A model generated the notes under the pieces. The model worked only from the letters and a program-made list of their open reading frames with translations. It searched no databases and was not told the DNA's origin. The position numbers were made by a program, and so were the translations under genes. This document shows positions 57,245-64,000 of a stretch of DNA of 64,000 nucleotides, piece after piece. Origin of the DNA: Coprococcus eutactus (GTDB taxonomy: Bacteria; Bacillota; Clostridia; Lachnospirales; Lachnospiraceae); NCBI RefSeq assembly GCF_025149915.1, contig NZ_CP102278.1, forward strand, positions 1,782,001 to 1,846,000, read 5' to 3'. Positions within the stretch are counted from its first letter, which is position 1. Every line of letters begins with the position of its first letter.

Positions 57245-58620
57245 TTTACGCCCTCTCTTGTATCCTCAAGGATGATTCCCATGCTGCTTAGCTGATCACG
57301 GATCTCATCTGCTCTTGCAAAGTTCTTTGCCTTTCTTGCCGCCTGTCTCTCCTCGATAAGAGCCTCTATATCAGAATCAAGAATCTCCTCTTTCTTCTCG
57401 GTGATGATACCAAGTATGTCACAGAGTTTTTCTATGGTATTAAGTACAAGCTCCACTGTAGCCTTTGATGACTCCTCAGTCACATTTACATTTGCATACT
57501 TTACAAGCTCGAATATAACTGATATTGCATCCGCAGTGTTGAGATCATCATCCATGGCATCCTCATACTTCTTAACAAATGCATCCATCTCATCAGCCAC
57601 TGACTTATCCACATCACCATCTATACCGTTTATTGACTTCAGTCTATCTACTGCTGTGAGTATTCTCTCAAGACCGTTCTTTGATGCCTCGACAAGCTCC
57701 GCCGAAAAGTTGAGAGGACTTCTGTAGTGTGCTGACAGCATAAAGAATCTGATGACCTGAAGAGGATACTTCTCGGCAATCTCCCTGACTGTGAAGAAGT
57801 TGCCAAGAGACTTGGACATCTTCTCATTGTTGATCTTGAGGAAACCGTTGTGCATCCAGTATCTTGCAAATTCTGTGCCATTTGCTGCCTCACTCTGGGC
57901 TATCTCGTTCTCATGGTGTGGGAATATAAGATCCTCACCACCGGCATGTATATCTATGACATCACCGATATACTTCTTGGACATAACAGAGCACTCAAGA
58001 TGCCAGCCAGGTCTTCCGTCACCCCATGGTGATGGCCATGAAGGCTCTCCCTCTTTCTTTGGTTTCCAGAGAACGAAATCGAGTGGATCTTCCTTCTCAT
58101 CAATTCCGGATACGAGAAGATCTCTGTTGCCTGAACGAAGATCGTCTATGTTCTTCTTTGAAAGCTTGCCATAGTCCTTGAACTTTCTTGTTCTGAAATA
58201 TACTGTTCCATTCACCTCATATGCATAGTCCTTCTCTATAAGAGTCTTGACCATCTCTATCATATCAGGTATCTCTTCGGTAGCCTTTGGATGTGTCGTC
58301 GCCTCGCGGACATTGAGCGCAGCCATGTCTTTCTTGACCTCTGCAATATATCTCTCAGATATAACACTGGCATCCACACCCTCTGCATTTGCGCGCTTGA
58401 TGATCTTGTCGTCAACGTCTGTGAAGTTTGATACATAATTGACCTCATATCCCTTGTACTCAAGATATCTCCTGAGAGTGTCAAACACTATCATAGGTCT
58501 GGCATTTCCTATATGAATATAGTCATACACCGTAGGTCCACATACATATATTCCGACCTTTCCCTCATTGATCGGCTTAAACTCTTCTTTTCTTCTCGTG
58601 AGTGTGTTTAAAATCTTCAT
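57229..58620 (-). CDS. cysS: Cysteine--tRNA ligase
   Basis: 463 residues. Class [22 protein letters not shown] (HIGH), zinc ligands including [12 protein letters not shown] and [11 protein letters not shown], and [14 protein letters not shown]. Charges tRNA-Cys. Preceded by a T-box leader with a Cys specifier, so expression rises when uncharged tRNA-Cys builds up; mrnC and rlmB downstream share that control. Confidence 0.98.
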   Translation of the reverse strand: MKILNTLTRRKEEFKPINEGKVGIYVCGPTVYDYIHIGNARPMIVFDTLRRYLEYKGYEVNYVSNFTDVDDKIIKRANAEGVDASVISERYIAEVKKDMAALNVREATTHPKATEEIPDMIEMVKTLIEKDYAYEVNGTVYFRTRKFKDYGKLSKKNIDDLRSGNRDLLVSGIDEKEDPLDFVLWKPKKEGEPSWPSPWGDGRPGWHLECSVMSKKYIGDVIDIHAGGEDLIFPHHENEIAQSEAANGTEFARYWMHNGFLKINNEKMSKSLGNFFTVREIAEKYPLQVIRFFMLSAHYRSPLNFSAELVEASKNGLERILTAVDRLKSINGIDGDVDKSVADEMDAFVKKYEDAMDDDLNTADAISVIFELVKYANVNVTEESSKATVELVLNTIEKLCDILGIITEKKEEILDSDIEALIEERQAARKAKNFARADEIRDQLSSMGIILEDTREGVKWKRA

Positions 58621-58674
58621 AAAATATATCGTCCTTTCTATAATAATTAATACTCAATGACCAATACCATCTGT

Positions 58675-59005
58675 ATACAAAAAACTTCGTCTCAATACAC
58701 ATACATATTATGCATATAGAGACGAAGTATCAATTCACGTATATTGTATTACGTATATTCTCCGCGGTTCCACTCTAATTGAATATACTCTGATATGGCA
58801 TTCCACATATCAGCATATGATTCCACTTTTACGGGTGTAACGTCCCTTGCACGTGCCGGAATACTATAATTAGAAGTATTATTAAAATCAATTCCTCCGG
58901 CAGGCTCCCAAGTGCACTTCACCCCATCTCCGATAACCATGCTCGCAACCGATGGCACAGTCTCTCTGAATCTTCTGAATGTGGCTACTCTCCCTGTTCA
59001 CAGCC
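58675..59005 (-). promoter_or_regulatory. T-box riboswitch of cysS
   Basis: The minus strand holds the T-box sequence AGAGTGGAACCGCGG at 58776-58762 and downstream a terminator stem ACTTCGTCTC/GAGACGAAGT (58684-58728) followed by T6. In stem I, GAAGTGCACT (58920-58911) presents TGC, the Cys codon, as probable specifier. Uncharged tRNA-Cys should pair with the specifier and T-box bulge, prevent terminator formation and allow cysS transcription. The small frames in this interval are not genes. Confidence 0.92.
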
Positions 59006-59015
59006 TTTCGCATTT

Positions 59016-59044
59016 AGTATATGTGGGTGGGTGTTGTTTGTCAA
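59016..59044 (-). promoter_or_regulatory. Promoter of the T-box/cysS operon
   Basis: On the minus strand TTGACA (59044-59039), exactly 17 bases, TATACT (59021-59016): a near-consensus sigma-A promoter starting just ahead of the T-box leader. Confidence 0.88.
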
Positions 59045-59152
59045 CAACTTCATTTTCCTCCATTGCTTTTTCCATTGCTTTTCCCATCTTTTCTGTTATA
59101 CTTTTATATAGTTATAAACTTTATTACCTCGGCACCGAACAGGAGAATTTTG

Positions 59153-59650
59153 ATGTTAGATATTACGATTACAGAGACACGGGACTTTGTCAAGAAACTT
59201 CTCATGGAAAATACATTTGACCACTTTCTCACCATGGAGGCATTTGTAAGAAGTGGCATCACATACAGCTTTGACGGAAGAATAAACAAAGACTTCTATG
59301 ATAAGGAAGAACTCGAGGCAATGGCTTCGACATCATATACGACATGGGAAAATCTCAGGACTCATGTATACAATGTGATCCGCGGGAAAAAGCTCCCTCT
59401 GAGTTTCAAGATCGTACTGGTGCTCTCACAGTCTGATATAATGGATATGCTTGAGAAGAATCACCTCACAATCCCCGTTTCTGACGTTGCCAACCTCACA
59501 CTCAATATATATTATGATGGAATGAGCATCCAGCTAACGTCCATGGCAACCCAGAACATTTTTACCATGGACAAAACTCTTGAACTCGTATGGGACGCAG
59601 AGATACGGGAGTTTCTGAAGAAAGCCGGCATATATTTTACCGACAACTAA
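59153..59650 (+). CDS. DUF5721-like protein
   Basis: 165 residues from ATG 59153 (AGGAG upstream); the open frame extends to 59021 but that part overlaps the cysS promoter. MLDITITETRDFVKKLLMEN, then FDHFLTMEAFVRSGITYSFDG and a C-terminal AEIREFLKKAGI. Resembles a family found in Lachnospiraceae with no known function. Soluble. Divergent from cysS and followed by its own terminator. Confidence 0.75.
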   Translation: MLDITITETRDFVKKLLMENTFDHFLTMEAFVRSGITYSFDGRINKDFYDKEELEAMASTSYTTWENLRTHVYNVIRGKKLPLSFKIVLVLSQSDIMDMLEKNHLTIPVSDVANLTLNIYYDGMSIQLTSMATQNIFTMDKTLELVWDAEIREFLKKAGIYFTDN

Positions 59651-59676
59651 TCAATGTATTTATGAATATATTAAGG

Positions 59677-59708
59677 AAGTCTGAGTTTTTATATGCTCAG
59701 ACTTTTTT
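59677..59708 (+). terminator. Rho-independent terminator
   Basis: AAGTCTGAG pairs with CTCAGACTT across a ten-base loop, then T-run to 59708. It ends the DUF5721-like transcript, 27 bases past its stop. Confidence 0.9.
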
Positions 59709-59753
59709 GTTCTCACGGGCAGTAGTCAAAGGAAGTATTGCGCAAAAGTCTTG

Positions 59754-59780
59754 TTAGCACTCATTATATTTGAGTGCTAA
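59754..59780 (+). promoter_or_regulatory. CIRCE operator upstream of htpG
   Basis: TTAGCACTC, nine bases, GAGTGCTAA: exact CIRCE. It sits just upstream of the htpG promoter, so HrcA is expected to repress htpG. HtpG is usually outside the HrcA regulon in Bacillus. Confidence 0.95.
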
Positions 59781-59787
59781 TTTTTTC

Positions 59788-59816
59788 TTGACTTTAGTAA
59801 CGGGCTGATTTATCAT
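59788..59816 (+). promoter_or_regulatory. htpG promoter
   Basis: TTGACT (59788-59793), 17-base spacer, TATCAT (59811-59816), eight bases downstream of the CIRCE dyad. The start site would fall near 59823, giving a leader of about 105 bases. Confidence 0.75.
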
Positions 59817-59927
59817 ATCTCTTAGCTTGATGTGTCAGTGTATCTTTCATACATATATGAACAGGAACACGATACGGGGATGACACATCTTTATTCTAGA
59901 AAATTATTTATAGGAGATGTATACAAT

Positions 59928-61913
59928 ATGAAGAACGGTAATTTATCAATCAATAGTGAGAACATTTTCCCTGTCATCAAGAAATGGCTTTATTCAGACC
60001 ATGACATATTTGTCAGGGAGCTTATATCAAATGGCTGCGATGCCGTAACAAAGCTTAAAAAGCTGTCACTCATGGGCGAATTTGACGAGCCAGATGAGCC
60101 TTACCGCATCGATGTGACCACAAGTGCCAACGACAAGACCATAACCTTCACTGATAACGGTATCGGTATGACAGAGGAAGAGGTCGAGAAATATATCAAC
60201 CAGATCGCATTCTCAGGGGCTGAAGCCTTCCTTGAGCAGTATAAGGATAAGGCGACTGAGGAGCAGATCATCGGACATTTTGGACTTGGTTTCTATTCAG
60301 CATTCATGGTTGCCGACAAGGTAACAATTGAGACAAAGTCATATAAGGGAGACGAAGACGCTGTCTACTGGGAGTGCAAGGATGGTCTTGAGTACTCCAT
60401 GAAGAAGAGTCTCAGAACAGAGCGTGGTACCACTATCACTCTTTATCTGAATGAGGACAGCTATGAATTTGCAAATGAATACAGAATCAAGGAAGTTATA
60501 GACAAGTACTGTTCGTTCATGCCTGTTGAGATATACTACACCAACGCTGACGCTCCAAAGGAGAATCCTAAGGATGCAACTGTTGATGTAGACGCAAAGG
60601 AAGTCGATGAAAAAACAAACGATGCTGAAAACAGCACAGACAACAAGACCACTGATGCGGAGGCTTCAGCTGATGACACCAAAGATAAAAAGGACGGAGA
60701 AAAGCCTGAGGCTCCTAAGCCTCTCAACACCACTACCCCACTGTGGGCTAAACATCCAAATGACTGTACAGATGAGGAGTACAAGGAATTTTACAGAAAG
60801 GTATTTCACGATTATAAGGAGCCTCTGTTCTGGATACATTTGAACATGGATTACCCATTCAACCTGAAAGGAATCCTTTACTTCCCTAAGATCAACACAC
60901 AATATGATAACCTTGAGGGAACCATCAAACTTTACAATAACCAGGTATTTGTCGCTGATAACATCAAGGAAGTTATTCCTGAGTTCCTCATGCTGTTAAA
61001 GGGATGTATCGACTGTCCTGACCTCCCTCTGAACGTATCACGTAGTGCACTTCAGAACGATGGATTTGTCAAGAAGATATCCGATTACATCACCAAGAAG
61101 GTTGCTGACAAACTCTCAGGCATGTACAAGGTACACAGAGAAGACTACGAGAAGTACTGGGATGACATCAATCCATTTATCAAGTTTGGCTGCCTGAAAG
61201 ATCTCAAATTCCTCGACAAGATGAAGGACTACTGCATCTACAAGAACCTTGAAGGCAAATATATCACACTTCCTGAGTATCTTGAGGCAGGAAAAGAAAA
61301 GTATGAGAACAAGGTATTCTATGTAACTGACGAGCAGGCTCAGTCACAGTATATCAACATGTTCAAGAGCGAAGGAATGGATGCCCTGATCATGACTCAG
61401 ACCATAGACAGTCCATTTATCACAATGCTTGAGCAGAAGAATGAGAACGTTCACTTCTACAGAATAGATGCAGAGCTCTCTGACAACTTCGTTGGTGAAG
61501 AACTCTCTGAAGAGACTGCAAAGGAATACAAAGATAAACTCACTGCTACATTTGAGAAGGCTCTTGATATGAAGAACCTCAACGTAAAAGTTGAGTCTCT
61601 CAAAGATGAGAATACATCTTCTATCCTCACACAACCTGAGGAGACAAGACGTATGCAGGAAATGATGAAGATGTACGGAATGGCAGGCATGGATCCTTCA
61701 ATGTTCGGTCAGGGCGAGGGCGAAACTCTCATACTGAACAGCAATAACAAGCTTGTAAAGTATGTACTTGACAATCCTGACGGAGAGAACACAGCAACAA
61801 TCTGCTGCCAGCTGTATGATCTGGCTGTACTTGCCAACCGTCCGCTGTCAGCTGATGCGATGACAAAGTTCATAGCAAGGAGCAATGAGATACTTTCAAT
61901 CCTTACCAAGTAA
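59928..61913 (+). CDS. htpG: Molecular chaperone HtpG (Hsp90) with long acidic linker
   Basis: 661 residues from ATG 59928 (AGGAGATG upstream). GHKL ATPase motifs: ELISNGCDAVTKLK, ITFTDNGIGMTEEE, GHFGLGFYSAFMVADKV and ERGTTITLYLN. Middle domain starts LWAKHPNDCTDEEYKEFY; LNVSRSALQND is the catalytic Arg segment. Between them, about residues 209-264, lies a highly charged insert rich in D, K, T and E (NAENSTDNKTTDAEASADDT) resembling the eukaryotic Hsp90 linker; typical bacterial HtpG (about 625 residues) has almost none. ATP-driven stress chaperone. Confidence 0.96.
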   Translation: MKNGNLSINSENIFPVIKKWLYSDHDIFVRELISNGCDAVTKLKKLSLMGEFDEPDEPYRIDVTTSANDKTITFTDNGIGMTEEEVEKYINQIAFSGAEAFLEQYKDKATEEQIIGHFGLGFYSAFMVADKVTIETKSYKGDEDAVYWECKDGLEYSMKKSLRTERGTTITLYLNEDSYEFANEYRIKEVIDKYCSFMPVEIYYTNADAPKENPKDATVDVDAKEVDEKTNDAENSTDNKTTDAEASADDTKDKKDGEKPEAPKPLNTTTPLWAKHPNDCTDEEYKEFYRKVFHDYKEPLFWIHLNMDYPFNLKGILYFPKINTQYDNLEGTIKLYNNQVFVADNIKEVIPEFLMLLKGCIDCPDLPLNVSRSALQNDGFVKKISDYITKKVADKLSGMYKVHREDYEKYWDDINPFIKFGCLKDLKFLDKMKDYCIYKNLEGKYITLPEYLEAGKEKYENKVFYVTDEQAQSQYINMFKSEGMDALIMTQTIDSPFITMLEQKNENVHFYRIDAELSDNFVGEELSEETAKEYKDKLTATFEKALDMKNLNVKVESLKDENTSSILTQPEETRRMQEMMKMYGMAGMDPSMFGQGEGETLILNSNNKLVKYVLDNPDGENTATICCQLYDLAVLANRPLSADAMTKFIARSNEILSILTK

Positions 61914-61923
61914 TAATGACAGG

Positions 61924-62137
61924 TAGCCCCAATAGAGGGATAAAATATGATCCATAATAATAAAAGCAGCCAATCGGTAATGCAGACGACTGAACTTTGA
62001 CGTTTCTATGCTAAGGCGAAGCGCGCAACGCCCTTATAGCACGCGTGAGCCGCATGCATATAGAAACCAGTCAAAGTAAAGGTAGTCAAATGTGATTGGC
62101 TGCTTTATTTTATGGATATTTATCCCCATTGGGGCTA
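61924..62137. repeat. Long nested inverted repeat between htpG and map
   Basis: Imperfect arms of about 45-50 bases: left 61924-61975 beginning TAGCCCCAAT and ending AGCAGCCAATC; right 62094-62137 beginning GATTGGCTGCTTT and ending ATTGGGGCTA. Inside, ACTTTGAC-GTTTCTATGC pairs with GCATATAGAAACCAGTCAAAGT, and a GC-rich apical part follows. It fills the gap between convergent genes, so it may serve as a bidirectional terminator, but its size suggests a MITE-like element or structured RNA. Confidence 0.6.
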
Positions 62138-62150
62138 TCGTTCATACTCT

Positions 62151-63023
62151 TTAGTGTGCCAGTATCTCTACTCCGTGATCAGTCATAACCAGTGTATACT
62201 CCCACTGTGCAGATGGTGATCCATCCTCTGTATATATGGTCCATCCGTCGTCAGCATCCTGATATACATCAGGGCCACCAAGATTGATCATAGGCTCGAT
62301 AGTGAACACCATACCCGGGGCAAGCACATAATCTTTGCCAGGCTGTCCTATATGGCATACATACGGATCCTCATGTATAGCAAGACCAACTCCGTGACCT
62401 CCTATCTCCCTTACAACTGAGTATCCCTGCTCCTGTGCAAATTTGTTAATGGCATATCCTATATCGCCTATAGTAACATAAGGCTTGCCGCAGACCTCCA
62501 CACCTATATCAAGTGCCCTCTTTGTATCCTCGACAAGTTTCTTCCATGCCGGATCAACATCGCCCAGCATGAACATTCTGGATGAGTCTCCAAAATATCC
62601 GTTGTACTCTGTTGTACAGTCTATATTGACAATATCTCCATCCTGAAGAATGATATCGTCACTTGGAATACCGTGACACACCACATCATTTACAGATATA
62701 CATACACTCTTTGGATATCCTTCATATCCAAGACATGCAGGAATCGCATTTATAGACTTGGTATAGTTGTAGATGAGATCATCAAGCTCTCTTGTCGACA
62801 CACCGATCTTTACAAATGGAGTAATATAGTCGAGCACATCTGTATTGATCTTTGATGCAATTCTTATCCCCTCTATCTGCTCTGAGTTCTTGATCATCTT
62901 GTGGGTTGGAATCTTGAAGCCTCTGTTCTTCATGTCCTCAAGCTTCTCATCCAGTGCCAGATGACACGCCTTATATTTCTTTCCACTGCCACACCAGCAC
63001 ATGTCATTTCTTCCAAGTTTCAT
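62151..63023 (-). CDS. map: Methionine aminopeptidase type I with SEC-C zinc motif
   Basis: 290 residues. N-terminal SEC-C motif GRNDMCWCGSGKKYKACH, then the M24 domain: CHGIP, DGDIVNIDCTTEYNGYFGDSSR, GHGVGLAIHEDPYV and FTIEPMINLGG provide the metal ligands (D, D, H, E, E). Removes initiator Met from nascent proteins; the SEC-C part may aid ribosome docking. Confidence 0.96.
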   Translation of the reverse strand: MKLGRNDMCWCGSGKKYKACHLALDEKLEDMKNRGFKIPTHKMIKNSEQIEGIRIASKINTDVLDYITPFVKIGVSTRELDDLIYNYTKSINAIPACLGYEGYPKSVCISVNDVVCHGIPSDDIILQDGDIVNIDCTTEYNGYFGDSSRMFMLGDVDPAWKKLVEDTKRALDIGVEVCGKPYVTIGDIGYAINKFAQEQGYSVVREIGGHGVGLAIHEDPYVCHIGQPGKDYVLAPGMVFTIEPMINLGGPDVYQDADDGWTIYTEDGSPSAQWEYTLVMTDHGVEILAH

Positions 63024-63123
63024 AACTAACCTCTTTCCTATTATCTACATTTTATGTTTCATATCCACAAGTAAATATAATACATTTTGGAGAGAACTTC
63101 TACATTTTATGTGATAAATATTG

Positions 63124-64000
63124 TCATTTGCCAAGATACTCAGCAACATAGCTATAATATCCTGTCTCCGTTATATTGTCCGCTGCGGTAAATTTATCTG
63201 CAACATAGAGCTGCATAGCATCAAACGTCTCATCCGAGACATCCCCCACAATCGTACCAAGTGCGGCATTGTACTCATATGTATCAGTCACATAACTGCG
63301 GTCAGGGAACAGAACAAGCCCCGCGCTGTCCGACAAAATATCCCTGCCGATTATGAGTCTTGAATCATATTCTGCCCCCATAAGATTAAGCAGCGTTGGA
63401 AGAATATCTATACTGCTGCAGACCTTGTTTACCATCACAGGCTTTTCCATGGCCCCCGACCATATGACAAGCCTGCTTCTGTATGCATCCAGACTGTAGC
63501 CAAATTCCTGTCCAGCCAGTTCGTCTACAACTTCCATATTGTCGTATGGAACATGATCTCCCGCCAGCACTATGACCGTTTTGTCCAAAAGATTTTTCTT
63601 TTCAAGACGTTCCACTATCCCCTCAAGCATCTTCTCCATCTCATACTGTGACGCCAGATATGCCTTTGTCGTATCCGAATAGTTCAGGTCAGACACAACG
63701 TCTTTATTCTTCTCTGACATGGCATTAGCCGCACCGTACCCATAAGGCACATGTCCGCTCACCGTCAGATAATACAGATGGAATGGCTGATCGTTTGTAT
63801 ATTTGTCAAATGTCTCCTCCATCATTACTAGATCAGACTGAGGCCAGATGTCCTGTCCATATTCATCAGTCTGATATTCAAGCCCATTGCCACTGGCTAT
63901 CCACTCATAGCCAAGCGCGGGATGTGTTATATTCCTGTCATAATATGTATAGTCATTGTCATGGAATCCATAACAGCTATACCCCATGCGCTTCAAAGTG
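63124..64000 (-). CDS. LTA synthase/sulfatase-family protein, N-terminus outside window
   Basis: C-terminal part of 292 residues; the frame stays open at the window edge. Alkaline-phosphatase-superfamily motifs: YLTVSGHVPYGYG, VIVLAGDHVPYDNM (metal-binding Asp-His) and SSIDILPTLLNLMGAEYDSRLIIGRDIL. Resembles LtaS-type phosphoglycerol transferases, membrane enzymes that build glycerol-phosphate polymers on the outer face. The membrane helices and nucleophile Thr are not in the window. Confidence 0.88.
   Translation of the reverse strand, partial: TLKRMGYSCYGFHDNDYTYYDRNITHPALGYEWIASGNGLEYQTDEYGQDIWPQSDLVMMEETFDKYTNDQPFHLYYLTVSGHVPYGYGAANAMSEKNKDVVSDLNYSDTTKAYLASQYEMEKMLEGIVERLEKKNLLDKTVIVLAGDHVPYDNMEVVDELAGQEFGYSLDAYRSRLVIWSGAMEKPVMVNKVCSSIDILPTLLNLMGAEYDSRLIIGRDILSDSAGLVLFPDRSYVTDTYEYNAALGTIVGDVSDETFDAMQLYVADKFTAADNITETGYYSYVAEYLGK

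Noticed and set aside
58749..58958. 69-residue frame upstream of cysS
   Set aside because: It lies inside the T-box leader; conservation there is explained by RNA structure.

Overview
The window looks like a chromosomal segment of a low-to-mid GC anaerobic Firmicute, most likely a Lachnospiraceae member (Coprococcus or a relative; inferred from gene style, not proven). Supporting signs are a cysS-mrnC-rlmB-sigH cluster led by a T-box, CIRCE-controlled groESL and htpG, pyruvate phosphate dikinase, a DUF6062-type protein and a SEC-C-tailed methionyl aminopeptidase.

Region 1 (1-32.5 kb) is an accessory island, visibly more AT-rich than the rest. Its left edge (1-4.4 kb) is a leftward operon: sigma-like protein, SUKH immunity protein, HNH nuclease, VirD4/TraG-like ATPase and a partner protein cut by the window. 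Next come a GC-rich hairpin cluster, remnants of a class I lysyl-tRNA synthetase around two small genes, and an IS256-family insertion (5612-7092). The core (7.2-30.8 kb) has three blocks. The first runs leftward: an 861-aa unknown, PP2C phosphatase, a giant kinase-Rossmann-RyR protein, a RyR protein, a frameshifted RyR gene, TIR-TPR, YdcF-like and a broken TIR-TPR gene. The second runs rightward: a small protein, a membrane protein, an OmpA-like lipoprotein and a membrane vWA protein. The third runs leftward: DUF4062-NACHT-TPR, two small membrane proteins, a small unknown and a double TIR-SEL1/TPR protein. The mix of reversible phosphorylation, RyR modules, TIR effectors and a NACHT switch suggests a cell-surface-linked conflict or stress-sensing system. 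It is the best candidate for something undescribed. The right edge holds degenerate conjugative-element debris (32.0-32.4 kb).

Region 2 (32.7-64 kb) is core genome: ppdK, an EctB-like aminotransferase, glyS, a MocR regulator, recO-era, an M16C peptidase, cdd, a DUF4190 protein, groES-groEL, an OGG1-like glycosylase, a DUF6062 gene, a second IS256 copy (50871-52351), a papain-like amidase, glnS, tRNA-Thr, sigH, rlmB, mrnC, T-box-cysS, a DUF5721-like gene, htpG, map and a truncated LTA-synthase/sulfatase gene. The two IS copies look identical and each has its own 8-bp target duplication, so they are recent, independent insertions. HtpG carries an unusual long acidic linker. Two unrelated nested inverted-repeat elements (35.5 kb and 62.0 kb) sit between core genes.
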